Assembly (NCBI GenBank): GCA_009599575.1
Contig: VWND01000084.1
Coordinates: forward strand, 310,001 to 374,000
Source: Blumeriella jaapii
Lineage: Eukaryota > Ascomycota > Leotiomycetes > Helotiales > Drepanopezizaceae
Reading direction: 5' to 3'
DNA: 64,000 nt
How positions within the stretch are numbered: the first letter of the stretch is position 1; each line of letters opens with the position of its first letter. The translations under genes and the position numbers were made by a program. The notes under the pieces were generated by a model. The model had not been told where the DNA came from. It ran no database searches and saw only the letters and a program-made list of their open reading frames with translations. Shown here in pieces: positions 1 to 9,261 of this stretch.

Positions 1-7
1 TAGTTTC

Positions 8-448
8 ATGTCGATGCTGGGATGGACGCTAGATAAGTCGGTCAGCAAGTGGAGCGCGGAAAGTAAGGTCACCTTTAGCAACAAGACAAATCGGAATTTC
101 GCGCGCCAACTCGTCGTTCTCGCCAAATTCCTGAAAGCGGGGCTGGAGGATGAGATCGTCATTGAGAGGAGGACCTTGAACGAAATCAAGTTTGATCCCA
201 GAACTTATATGATTCCCACGATGTCGGATCCCTTTGGGTATCTCAATCTGTTTGGGCCGCCGAGGGACGAGGATGGAACAGCGTATATGGATTCAGTCTC
301 AAGGAGACGTGTGTTTCATGCACGGTTTCTTGCGATGGTCGAGAAAGGCGCAGAAGACGCAAGGAAAATGGGCGGAGAGACAGGCAGGGCTGGCTCGGCG
401 CTCTTGAAAGTCGTACATGAGGGTATGGTCCTTTATGGGATTCTATAA
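8..448 (+). CDS. 3' end of an unrecognised protein gene (partial)
   Basis: An open frame of up to 146 codons runs from the window edge to a stop at 446-448. The ATG at position 8 may be internal, because the gene could begin outside the window. The sequence looks like real protein: mixed composition, no low complexity, basic N-terminal half (NRNFARQLVVLAKFLKAGL), then an acidic stretch and a segment with DPFGYLNLFGPPRDEDG. No signal peptide or membrane segment is visible. I do not recognise the family and assign no function. Base composition is normal for the flank, so it is unaffected by the RIP seen further right. Confidence 0.6.
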   Translation: MSMLGWTLDKSVSKWSAESKVTFSNKTNRNFARQLVVLAKFLKAGLEDEIVIERRTLNEIKFDPRTYMIPTMSDPFGYLNLFGPPRDEDGTAYMDSVSRRRVFHARFLAMVEKGAEDARKMGGETGRAGSALLKVVHEGMVLYGIL

Positions 449-1162
449 AATGTAAAGCAGGGCTTGGGTATGGCGTTGGGCATGGGGGCGTAATGGTTCT
501 CTTGGCACGCGCCCGCTGGGGAGTGGCAATGTGTTTACATCACGGTTATAAACCACCAGCATTATATCTGCTCTCTCGGATGGATACCAAATTCCTGGTG
601 GTAGCTGCCCGCTTATCCACCAAATTTTGTTCTGGATTTTCTGCAAGGAGGTTGAGCATTTTTTAAGTATGCTGTTCTCGATCCATGATTCGGAACGGGA
701 TTTAATAGCTAGTTCCGAGCCCGATCACTTCTTTTGAACACTTCTTTTATGAACAAACTATTTACAAGCCAAATTGCCGACATGGTAGTTGACAGCTTCC
801 ATGATCTCGATGACAACAATCCGCAGGGAGGATCATGAACCACCATACCTAGCAAAAGTCTGTACATTCTAACCGGATTTCATCTTCTTATTATGATCAA
901 TGAACCAATTCAAACCAACAGCTTGCTCCCCAATCAGAGGGGCTCATTAGCTATATATAGACCACGATGCTACTGTAGCTCTTTGTCTAGTTTATCATTT
1001 TATCTGCCTTGAAGAGCCAACCGCCTAATCGACATCTTTGGCACTCGGTAACCTGCTAAACTGCAAGCCCCACTAGCACCATTCCCTATCCACACTAGCG
1101 TCCACATCCCACTTGGCTCCACTTCACCAACAACATCGCGTCTCAAGTGCTACCAAACACCG
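449..1162. other. Intergenic, no feature seen
   Basis: No coding frame or RNA gene could be supported here. A short minus-strand frame at 443-646 has no protein-like features. The part from about 1,005 is rich in C and A (ccacttcaccaacaacatc), as in fungal 5' leaders, and may belong to a transcript continuing right. Confidence 0.5.
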
Positions 1163-1847
1163 TCACACCCAACGACAAGTAATGTTATCTTTCCAGAGTC
1201 CAGGTTTATATACGAACCAACAGCCGAGATCGAGAGTGTTGCCGCGGCACCGGGCATTAGTTTGAATAAGAGGTACGTTCAGGCGCGCGCGCGCATTTGT
1301 CATGGCACCGTGGGCTTGTCGCAAAGCGTGTACATCAGCGAGGAGCATATCCGCAGAAACGATGAATGGTTTTCTGGGTCGGTCGAGAGCCGAAATACGT
1401 GTCCGCGCAGCTATCCTATGTTTGCGTGTGGTTTGAATTTTGGCTCGTCGAGGCGCGTGATGCGCCGATTCTTGCGATGAGAGTTGTTACTGAGGACTTT
1501 TCTCTTCAATCTGGAATATGGTTAGGAGACTCCCAAGTGATCTCTTTGAAATCTGCTTGGAAACCTTCCTTTTCTTCATGGCGCAGAGGACGACGGCTTT
1601 ACTTCGCGAGGATGAAGTAGCACCAGAGAGAAGTATCGATAGCCTACTGAACGCTCTGTTGGTCTATTTCTGGAAATACTGCACTCGTCACTACTAAGTT
1701 ATCCTACAGCTTCTAAGCTCCATACTCTCTGCGCATCTCTTGACTGGAAGGATCTTTCGGTACAGCCGACGTGGACCACTTCCCTTTACCTTTTATGTTT
1801 CATTAACATGCAATCCATCACTAACATCAAAATCAGAAATTTCCTAG
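1163..1847 (+). other. Uncertain coding patch, possibly a small or decayed gene
   Basis: Two overlapping plus frames look partly protein-like: one runs through 1,262-1,480 and extends upstream of its ATG without a stop to about 1,142; the other is 1,366-1,620. A good donor (gtacgt) sits at 1,273, so the frames may be exons of one gene, but I could not build a consistent model or recognise a family. From 1,621 to 1,847 I see only the leader of the next gene. This may be a spurious ORF or a decayed gene. Confidence 0.25.
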
Positions 1848-3855
1848 ATGATGGAGACGAAGTCAGAGCCGTCTATGGCGCCTGATCTCACAGAAGATGA
1901 CACCAAAATAGAGGATAAGAAGGACGAGTTTAAAGATGACCCCGACTCTGTCGAGTTCCTCAGTGAGAACACTACCGGCCGCAAAATTCCTCCACCCCGG
2001 AAAATCAAGAGCGAGCCGGCCGAGTATGTCAAGATCGACCTCACTCTTCCTACTGGAGAGGATGACATGTTCGAAGACGTGGATGAGCTTGACGAAGACG
2101 GAAATGAGGTTGTAAATTCGACATACGAGGGAATCGCGCATGTCAACGGAGTACGGCATTTTGTTTGCGAAGGCATGTACTGAGTGTGCCGAGACTGCTG
2201 AAAGTCACTGACTTTACCGGAGGATTTAAAATTCGCCAGATTCCCGAACCCTTCGTTGTCAAAAGATCATTAATTGACATTTTTCGTCAGTCTTGAGCCC
2301 CAAGGAGTTGATCTCGCTTACCAAGCCCAGGTTGTATCGAAAGCAAATCCATCGTTCTCGACCCTGGATACCAAAGAGAAGATGTGTGGGAAGAAGGCCG
2401 AGCTGCTCTATTAATTACTTCCATACTGAGTACGTTAACTTTCGCACCCCCCCAGCATACAATATTGAACTTCATAGTGGGATACTTTATACCTCCTATC
2501 GTCTTCAACGTCAAGAAAAAGATTGTGCAAGTCAATGGCCAAGAAGAGGAACGCTTTCTTCGTACTTGCGTCGACGGCAAGCAGCGCTTGACATCTATCT
2601 ACAAGTTCATGAAAGGTTCTATCGGATTCCTCGACACAAACACCCCACAGAAAAAGTGGTATTTCTGCCACCCGATCATCGATGGGCAGATCCAAATCAG
2701 CAATCGTAACGTCCTGCCAAACGCAGTCAAAAAGTTTCTTGAATCGCAGTTTTTCTGCTGTTACGAGTATGAGGACTTGACGCCTGATACCGAGGAGACC
2801 ATGTTCCAGCTCGTCCAGCGAGGGATCGCACTCACGCCTGCGGAGAAAATGCGAGCCATGTCCGCCGAATGGGCAGCCTTCGCTCGCCAATTTGAAGACG
2901 ACTATGCTCTCATCGTCAATCGTACGTTTCCCCTCCTCTCACTCCAAAGGTTTTCTAACAAAAATTACTTACAAGTATCCAAACAAAGTCGCGCCTCCGG
3001 CTTCCGCCTGATCTTGACCATTTTTTCCATGATCCACGAAATCCTCTCTTCATCTCGCCGCAGACAATACTCACGAACTCAAACTCCACCCGCATTCGTC
3101 CCACGCCCCCTTTGCAAGCATCTCCGCAAGCCCTTTTGCGGCTCCTCGACTCCAAGAACCCCATCCCCACACCTCTGAAGGCAAAATTGAAAGCAGTCTT
3201 CACGCGTTACGAACAACTCATCAAGCTCTCCTCTACTCAGGTAACAGCGACTCGCTTCAAAGTTAACGCCAACTCCGTTTTCGACCCCGCGCCCAAGTAT
3301 TTACGCGCCAACATCCTGAACGGGGAAGGCACAGGACACGTGAGAACCTTCAGCCCGTTGGAGCTGGTCTCGACCGCGATCCTGATCGCTGTGCACATGG
3401 ACGGCCGGAGTGACGAGGAACTCTTGGAGGATGTCAAGGCGATGCGCATCTACATGCGCAGGAAACATAAAGACTTGCGCGTGAACGCGCTCTGCTGGGC
3501 TACCGCGTGGGCATTCATCACTAGCGAGATGGATATCAGGAGAGGGCACCACGGCCGCCTGCGTTTGTCTATCGAGGGGACGTCGTCTGTGACTTCAAGA
3601 CTGAGCTCTAGGATGGATGGTAATGCCTCGGATGCGGATGAGTCTGATAGTCCACTGAGCTCGGCGCCAACTTCAGAGGAGCCGGAGCAGATCAAAAGGG
3701 CTGTTAGGAAGAGACCGCAGCTGCAGCCAAAGGGTAAGGTTTTGATGAGTAGCAAGGTCAATGGAAGGGTCTTGAAGAGTAGTAAGGCGGCGAAGAAGGC
3801 GAAAGCTAGGGGGAGAAGGGCGCCTATTGAACCAGTGTTTCAAAACCTGAAATAG
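1848..3855 (+). CDS. DUF262 (GmrSD N-terminal-like, ParB/Srx fold) protein, frame apparently interrupted
   Basis: An acidic N-terminus from ATG 1,848 leads into a DUF262 domain. Visible motifs are LDPGYQREDVW (about 2,357-2,389), YFIPPIVFNV, the domain's signature DGKQR in CVDGKQRLTSIYKFM (about 2,564-2,608), LTPAEKMRAM, and FSPLELVSTAILIAVHMD near the domain end. The C-terminus is a basic, low-complexity Ser/Lys tail. Two introns are clear from GT-AG and phase: 2,430-2,477 (48 nt) and 2,922-2,975 (54 nt). Another probably lies between about 2,177 and 2,290-2,330. At about 2,325-2,345 and 3,030-3,100 the conserved protein changes frame with no convincing intron, so the gene may be decayed or carry indels. 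DUF262 proteins in bacteria include the GmrSD restriction enzyme; the role of the fungal relatives is not known to me. Confidence 0.75.
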
Positions 3856-4315
3856 GGTGAATGTTGAACGGCATTGGGTGGGTGGACTTTATGATTTGTA
3901 TGGGAGCTTGGGTGTTGTGGGTATTGCTGCTTATGGGCATTGGCGCGCTGGCATTGTACGACATACAAGGAAGGACATCGTCGGGGCTCATAACTTCCTG
4001 ATCGGGTGGTGTTGTTGATGGAAGGCTGCATTTTCGGCTGTCTGGTTAGAGATACGGCATAGAGTACCGTACACAGAGAACCTTGAAGTGGAGGCCGGCG
4101 GGTACAACATCAGTACTCTTGTACTCATGTACCTAGCTGGGTTCTAGCAATGCTCAAGGGAAAGATGTCAATGTGAAAATGCAGTGTCGCTACGTAGCCT
4201 TATGTTGTAACACTTCCAAGATTCTCTCTACCACACTAGCTTTCTCTCCTCCGCTCCCAATCTCACCAGGCAGCTAATGGATGGCCACTTGCTCTGCTCC
4301 TCGCCGTCGAACCTT
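3856..4315. other. Intergenic between convergent genes
   Basis: This lies between the ends of the DUF262 gene (+) and the CREG-family gene (-), so it should hold both 3' UTRs. No ORF, repeat or RNA gene is supported. Confidence 0.5.
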
Positions 4316-5258
4316 TTATATAAATTCTGCGCTTTTAGACAACAACTCCAGCCATCCACTCTTCTCTTCTTTCTCACCAGGCAGCCTCTTGTTCTCCCAT
4401 TCGCTCCGCTCCACACTGCGCCACTCCTGGAGAGGGAGATAGCCAATCATCGCCCTGTTACCGAAGCCTCCTACCCAGTACACCTTCTCGACTACAAGTC
4501 TGGCAAAGTCACTCTGGTGTATCGTATTCCCAGGCAGCCATCTCTTGGCATCGGGATATTTGTCTGTGAAGCACTTCGCCAGCTTGAGGGCGTCAACATC
4601 TGCGGGAGAGATGAGCTCGAGGTGTCCGAGGAGCGCGAACCGGGGGAGGGAGGCTGGTGAATACGGAAGAGGCTGGGGGTCGTTGGGCGATTGGGAGGAG
4701 AAAGGCCAAAGGGAGAAAGGAGTGTGGGAGGAGGATTTGGGTGGAGTGGGCGGTCTCCAGGCTACGGAGAGGGAGACGTTGGAGCCGGCGGCAGCGTTCT
4801 TGAAGTTCACATCGACGTTGACGGCAAGGAGTGTGGGGTTGCCTGTGGGCTCGCAGTCTGCGTAGTAATCTGGGCCGTGGATCAGCGTGGGCTCTCCTGT
4901 TGTTTACGTTTCTCGCTTGAGGTGGAGGGAGGTCCACTTGGGCTCGGCCAGCCCGTGAAGCTTTCCCCGCGTTGACTGTTACTTCAATAGCTGGATTTTA
5001 CTTGCCCTGCATTGCAAAAGGCACACCTCCAAGACTTTGCTGGTCATCTTTCGAGGCCTCTGCGCCCGTACGTGGTTTCTCGGACGGAAAAACAGTAGCT
5101 AATGTTCCCAGCGGTGAGAGGTGCAATATGCGTCTTGCCATGACCGCAGATTCCCTCGACGTGGGAATTTCGAAGCTTGGCGTGGATGGCAAGTAGTCAG
5201 GAAAGAAGAGGGGGTTCGCTGCTGCGAGGGGCAGCAGGACAAGAAGGGGGAGTTGCAT
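4316..5258 (-). CDS. Secreted CREG-family protein (FMN-binding split-barrel fold)
   Basis: The model has two exons on the minus strand, 5,258-5,006 and 4,869-4,316, giving 807 nt and 268 residues. The N-terminus is a signal peptide (MQLPLLVLLPLAAANP). Family motifs follow in order: ARRILHLSPLGTLATVFPS, DYYADCEPTGNPTLLAVNV, NFKNAAAGSNVSLSVAW (with an N-V-S glycosylation sequon), LPRFALLGHLE, then ARLVVEKVYWVGGFGNRAMI and a tryptophan near the end of the barrel (LQEWRSVE). CREG proteins are secreted or lysosomal glycoproteins with a pyridoxamine-phosphate-oxidase-like barrel that usually lacks enzyme activity. Fungal members resemble this one in length. The substrate, if any, cannot be read from sequence. 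The start is set by the signal peptide. Confidence 0.9.
4870..5005 (-). other. Probable GC-AG intron in the CREG-family gene
   Basis: A GT donor at 5,001 leaves the reading frame wrong for the downstream exon. Using GCAAGT at 5,005-5,000 as donor and the AG at 4,871-4,870 as acceptor gives a 136-nt intron. It joins the frame exactly at the conserved Asp-Tyr-Tyr-Ala-Asp-Cys block. GCAAGT is the usual context of the minor GC-AG class. An alternative acceptor at 4,898-4,897 also keeps phase and would add nine residues. Confidence 0.65.
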
Positions 5259-5640
5259 CTTGCTGAGTCTGTTTTACAGAAAAGCTTTGAGGGGAGAGAG
5301 AAGGACAGGAGAAGGAGAGAACGAAGGCAACAGGATGAAGAGGAGAGGAAGAAGAGGGAGAGAAAGCTCAGAGAGAAGTTTCTTGATATAGGAAAAGGAA
5401 AGCCAGTCAGTCAAGTGTCTTGAAGAAGGTGGAGGATTGCAAAGGATCCCATGATTGTGTTGATAGAATGATCGAATCAGGACGGAGCATCGGCATGAAC
5501 CGGCTCGATGATGAGCTCTTATCGCACGTGGCGCTTTTTGCCAGCCAGCAGAGATTGACGCAGAAGACACAATCTACTATACAACTACCTTTAGCGGAAG
5601 GGCCATCTCCAAGGATGGTCTGATAGATAGATTGAATGCG
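5259..5640 (-). promoter_or_regulatory. CT-rich upstream tract of the CREG-family gene
   Basis: From about 5,281 to 5,380 the plus strand is nearly all purine (aga and gga runs), so the coding strand of the CREG gene carries a long CT tract just upstream of its ATG. Such tracts are common at filamentous-fungal core promoters and 5' leaders. The rest, to 5,640, shows no supportable feature. Confidence 0.45.
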
Positions 5641-5972
5641 TATATTTACTCCAGACTGCTAGCGTTGGCCGACGCTCCACGTGACCGTCGGCTCAAGTCG
5701 ATGCCCTACCCCCTAGTGCCACTTAGCCGAGAGTTTCATTCCACCTTCCTTCCACATTCCCAAAACTCGACGACAAATTCTCGACATCGAACCACACGCA
5801 ACTTGTGAGTCTCCATCCTCCTACTGCCCAGACGAAGCTTCATCGGCGCAATCCGGCCATCTGCACAGTCTGCAACTCTCGAGGAGGGCGCTCAGCACAA
5901 TGGAGAGAATCGCAGCTAATCCAACATCGCCACCTAGATCGGAAATTTCTGCACGCCCGATAAACCGCAAAC
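5641..5972 (+). promoter_or_regulatory. Promoter and 5' leader of the eS30 gene, with a probable leader intron
   Basis: A CACGTG palindrome lies at 5,678-5,683 and pyrimidine-rich stretches at about 5,740-5,770. A strong donor GTGAGT at 5,805-5,810, a branch-like CTAAT near 5,916 and an AG at 5,936-5,937 suggest an intron in the 5' UTR, as is frequent in fungal ribosomal-protein genes. The ATG of an overlapping frame at 5,900 would then be removed by splicing. Confidence 0.45.
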
Positions 5973-6365
5973 ATGGGAAAGGTCCACGGATCCCTTGCTC
6001 GTGCCGGAAAGGTCAAGTCTCAGACACCAAAGGTACGATCCACGATTCACGATCTACAATCTGGGTGATGGAGTGGGGTTTGAAGGGTGGAGCAAGGTGC
6101 GGATGGCGAGTAAAAGGAGATGGATAGATGGATTGTGACGATAGATGGGACGGGGATGACATGCTGATGGTCTTTCGCACAGGTTGAGCCCCAAGAGAAG
6201 AAGAAGACCCCCAAGGGCCGCGCGAAGAAGCGCATCACATACACCCGCCGATTCGTGAACGTCACTCTCACTGGCGGCAAGCGCAAGGTCAGCCACAATT
6301 CTCCCTTCTCGAGTCTTGCATTCAGCTAACACGAGACCCAGATGAACCCCAACCCAACCACATAA
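5973..6365 (+). CDS. rps30: 40S ribosomal protein eS30 (S30/FAU family)
   Basis: Three exons, 5,973-6,032, 6,183-6,287 and 6,342-6,365, encode 62 residues. It begins [20 protein letters not shown], continues through a lysine-rich part and [19 protein letters not shown], and ends MNPNPTT. This matches the whole S30 family, a small basic protein of the 40S subunit near the decoding site. As usual in fungi there is no N-terminal ubiquitin-like fusion. Both introns are GT-AG, of 150 and 54 nt, and the last exon encodes only seven residues plus stop. Exon boundaries fall between codons, and the phases and motifs leave little room for another model. Confidence 0.95.
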
Positions 6366-6980
6366 ACAGCCAATATCGAGATGGGCGGGGGGCGTTTGCT
6401 GGTTTGTTGCTTGCACTGGAAAGGAGATGCGGCTCGAGCATCCTGGTCGTGTTGACGCTCGGCCTAGGGAGGAAACTTGAAGAACGCTGCTGCTGAGAGA
6501 TGGGTGGCGTCTTTGTGTACATCTGCTCCCCGAGACGGCACGATTGCTGCGGTTCTATCGCTGGATCATCCTCAAATACAGTTTGATCTTCTCCCCATTT
6601 ATCTGCCTCTGTTGGACTGATCCGGGATGTGTGTGATACGAGATTGGACGAGGAGGATGATGAGAATGGCCCGGGCGATGCCAGGATGTGGAAAGTCTTT
6701 CAAGTGAAAGAATTCGCCACGCTAGTGTTTGTATGAAGGAGTATTACGTACTCCGTCCTGCCATATTCCGAGCAGCCTCCTGCCAAATCTTCGACTTCTA
6801 CTGTACTTCTTCTGCTCCCACAGATGTCAGAAACGTCGATGGACACAACGCAGAAGAACCTCAACCTCCGTTGGCGTAGGCCACGTTCTACTCACCACAT
6901 GTTGGGTTTATACATGTGCAATTCTCATCTCGTCCAACTGGCCGTCAGGGCTCACTTCAGCGGTCCTTGACACAACCCCC
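6366..6980. other. Intergenic, 3' side of eS30, no gene seen
   Basis: This holds the eS30 3' UTR and unassigned DNA. The open frames at 6,688-7,124 do not look like protein and partly overlap the short repeat that follows. Confidence 0.5.
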
Positions 6981-7206
6981 ATGGAGCACCATCCCACCCG
7001 GACGGGAAGGGCTCACATAGCGGTTACTTGCTACACTTTTCTCTTATATGACTGCTTTCTCGAGGCTCTTATGTGTGTCAAAATCTCCAGCTTAGCACGT
7101 CTCAATGCTCTACGAGAGGCTTGAGGTTGCGCAGTTTCACTGCTCTTTCCAGATGTTAAACAATATCATTATCATCATTATCATCATTATTATCATTATC
7201 ATCATC
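6981..7206 (+). repeat. Short dispersed repeat with LINE-type simple tail, copy A
   Basis: About 225 bp, roughly four-fifths identical by eye to 60,171-60,376 in the same orientation. It ends in an (ATC/ATT)n tail at about 7,165-7,206. A core of about 15 bp (agcttagcacgtctc, about 7,089-7,103) also occurs near the 3' end of the large LINE at about 57,180. A simple-repeat tail and a shared 3' core point to a 5'-truncated LINE copy or a SINE using LINE machinery. I saw no clear target duplication. Confidence 0.6.
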
Positions 7207-7346
7207 TCGGCCAACCGTGGGCTGTATCATGACAGCAAAGCTGAACCCTTGCTCGCCCTTCCTTCCACTGTTTGTATACACACATGTCTGCTTAACCATA
7301 GTGTACTGAGCCATCTAGCTTTACGTGAAATACATACTCGACATGT

Positions 7347-7362
7347 CTACGTGGAGAAGTTC
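7347..7362 (+). repeat. Left target-site duplication of the LINE
   Basis: The 16 bp ctacgtggagaagttc match 57,281-57,296 except for one G/A difference. The pair brackets the whole AT-rich block. Confidence 0.8.
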
Positions 7363-8360
7363 CATCCTTCACAATATACACGGATTCTACTTTTTGTTCG
7401 CAATAATTATTAAATTTATTGCATTCGATTCGGGAGACTCGTCTTTTTCCGAATCTCGAGGAATCAGCTCGAAAGCTCGTCGCGTTCGCCGTACAGCTCG
7501 CGAAATAATTCTTTTTATTTTTTTTCGGTCGTCCGACGATTACGATTACGACCACGACCACGACGAATTATATATTCGCCTTATAGACGCAATCTTACCG
7601 TTTTAATTAAACTTGCATTCTAAAAAAAAAAAATAAGCGAATATTTTTAGCACTCGCCCTTTTTCTTTCGCTTTAAAATACGAAGCGCGCATATTTACTA
7701 TTGCAACGTCGGCCATTATTAACCAATTCGACGAAGCAGACCGATAATTTTAAATACGCCGCAAAATATAAATATAATTCGCGACCGCTGCCGATAGCGT
7801 CGTAAATTAGTAAAAAAAGCCCGAAGCGCGATAATACGCCGAAAAGCTTGCAAAAGGTTTTATTTTTTTTTTGCAAACCCGCGCTTTTATTATTTTTTTC
7901 GCCGCTTCGCTAAGCAGCATCGATCTTTTTTTTTTTTTTGCTAAATCAGTTATTTAAATAAACCGAGTTTTACGAAAAATTTAAAAATTTTAATAAACTT
8001 CGAGAAATTAAAATCGACCACCGTTAAAAAGCTATAATAACAAACGCGTCCGTTTATTAACGGAATTTTACGCGTTTTTTTAAATTCGTTTACCGAAAAT
8101 CAACTAGCAAAAGTTCGATAAAATTATCGCTTTTTAATTACGTCGGCGAAAAGCATTTTGCTAAATAAGCTTAACATTTTCGTTTTTAAACAAAAAATCG
8201 CGAAGTTTATACCGGGCCTAACGAAAAACGCGATTAAAAATTTAACGTTTACGAAAACAAGCTGGATTTTTTATTTAATCGATTTAAAAATCAAAAACTT
8301 TTTTATTATTTAAAAAAGCGTCGAAATTTTTCGCAAAATATTCGGGGCCATCGCCGTACG
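7363..8360 (+). pseudogene. LINE 5' region and first part of ORF1
   Basis: The first 200 nt or so keep near-normal composition. After that the sequence is strongly AT-rich with frequent stops. No start codon can be fixed because ATG is often changed to ATA. By position this should be the 5' UTR and N-terminal ORF1 (RNA-binding Gag-like protein). It is cut at 8,360 by Gypsy-1A and resumes at 45,517. Confidence 0.55.
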
Positions 8361-8627
8361 TGTGACGATTCATTCTTTTGCCACCTCGTGTGTTATCCCA
8401 GCAACTACGTGTAGCTGCAAGCTTCCTGGTCTTCTGATAGGTCTCCTATCAACTATGGAAACTATTATATATATAAGGCTCTTTTCCTTTAGCAACCTCT
8501 GCCTTTTGCAATTATTAATTCTAAATGAATATTTTTATTATAAAACCAAAGGCTCGTTTTTTATATTATATAAATACGGCGATTAATTAACTAATCTTTT
8601 AGCCCTCCGACTGATTAGATCGTTATA
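8361..8627 (+). repeat. 5' LTR of Gypsy-1A
   Basis: It begins TGTGACGATT and ends CGTTATA (the other LTR ends CGTCACA). It aligns with 45,245-45,511 without gaps, and all differences I see are transitions. Its left half is little mutated and its right half is heavily changed. Confidence 0.9.
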
Positions 8628-8959
8628 TTATTAATAACTTTTTTTTTACGCTGGCGACGGCGTAAACTATCTTTTTTCTCGAATTTCTCACGAGTTATAT
8701 CAAAGTGATCGACCGGTCGTAAAAAAGCTTATTTTCGCATTTCGCGAAAAATAGCTTTTATTTAACGATTTCTTTTTTAACAAAGCTTTTCAGCTTCTGC
8801 TACTACATTTTAATTTTTTTTTTAATCAGCGAAAAAGCAGCCTTCCTTAAAAGCTTTTTTTTTTGAAAAACAATCTTTCTTCCGAAAAAAAAAAAACAAA
8901 AGAAAAGGCAGAGCGCCAATTATTTCGCTTGCCATCTTTTAGCTTAACGCTAAAAGCGT
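8628..8959 (+). other. Leader of Gypsy-1A between LTR and the copia insertion
   Basis: It corresponds to 54,241 back to about 53,912 of Gypsy-1B. It should hold the primer binding site and start of Gag, but RIP obscures both. It ends at AGCGT, the copia target site. Confidence 0.7.
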
Positions 8960-9261
8960 TGTTGTGCTATATTTATATTCCTTTATTTCCTTTTATTTCT
9001 TTTGTTCCAGATTTATTTTTCCTGTACGCTTTCAGTAGTTAGATGTTCCTGGAGCTCGGAAAGGCTTGTAGTCACGTGATAACGAGTCTTTTCGGAAACT
9101 AGTTTTTCCGAGCGACTGACTAAGCGAGCCCGAACTTTTCGTTTTCTGCGGAGAGCTCGCCAGTCAGACTTAGAATAATACAAGTAACATTTTATTATAT
9201 ATAATTTATCCGTCCCAGCCTTCGGTAAGGATTTTTACCGATTATTCGGCTATGCACGACA
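8960..9261 (+). repeat. 5' LTR of the copia element
   Basis: 302 bp, same length as the 3' LTR. The outer (left) two thirds retain normal composition; the last 80 or so nt next to the internal region are mutated by C-to-T and G-to-A changes. Confidence 0.9.

Noticed and set aside
1848..3855. Recent horizontal transfer of a bacterial GmrSD defence gene
   Set aside because: The gene has fungal introns and a fungal-type DUF262 arrangement; this family is widespread in fungi, so recent transfer is not supported.
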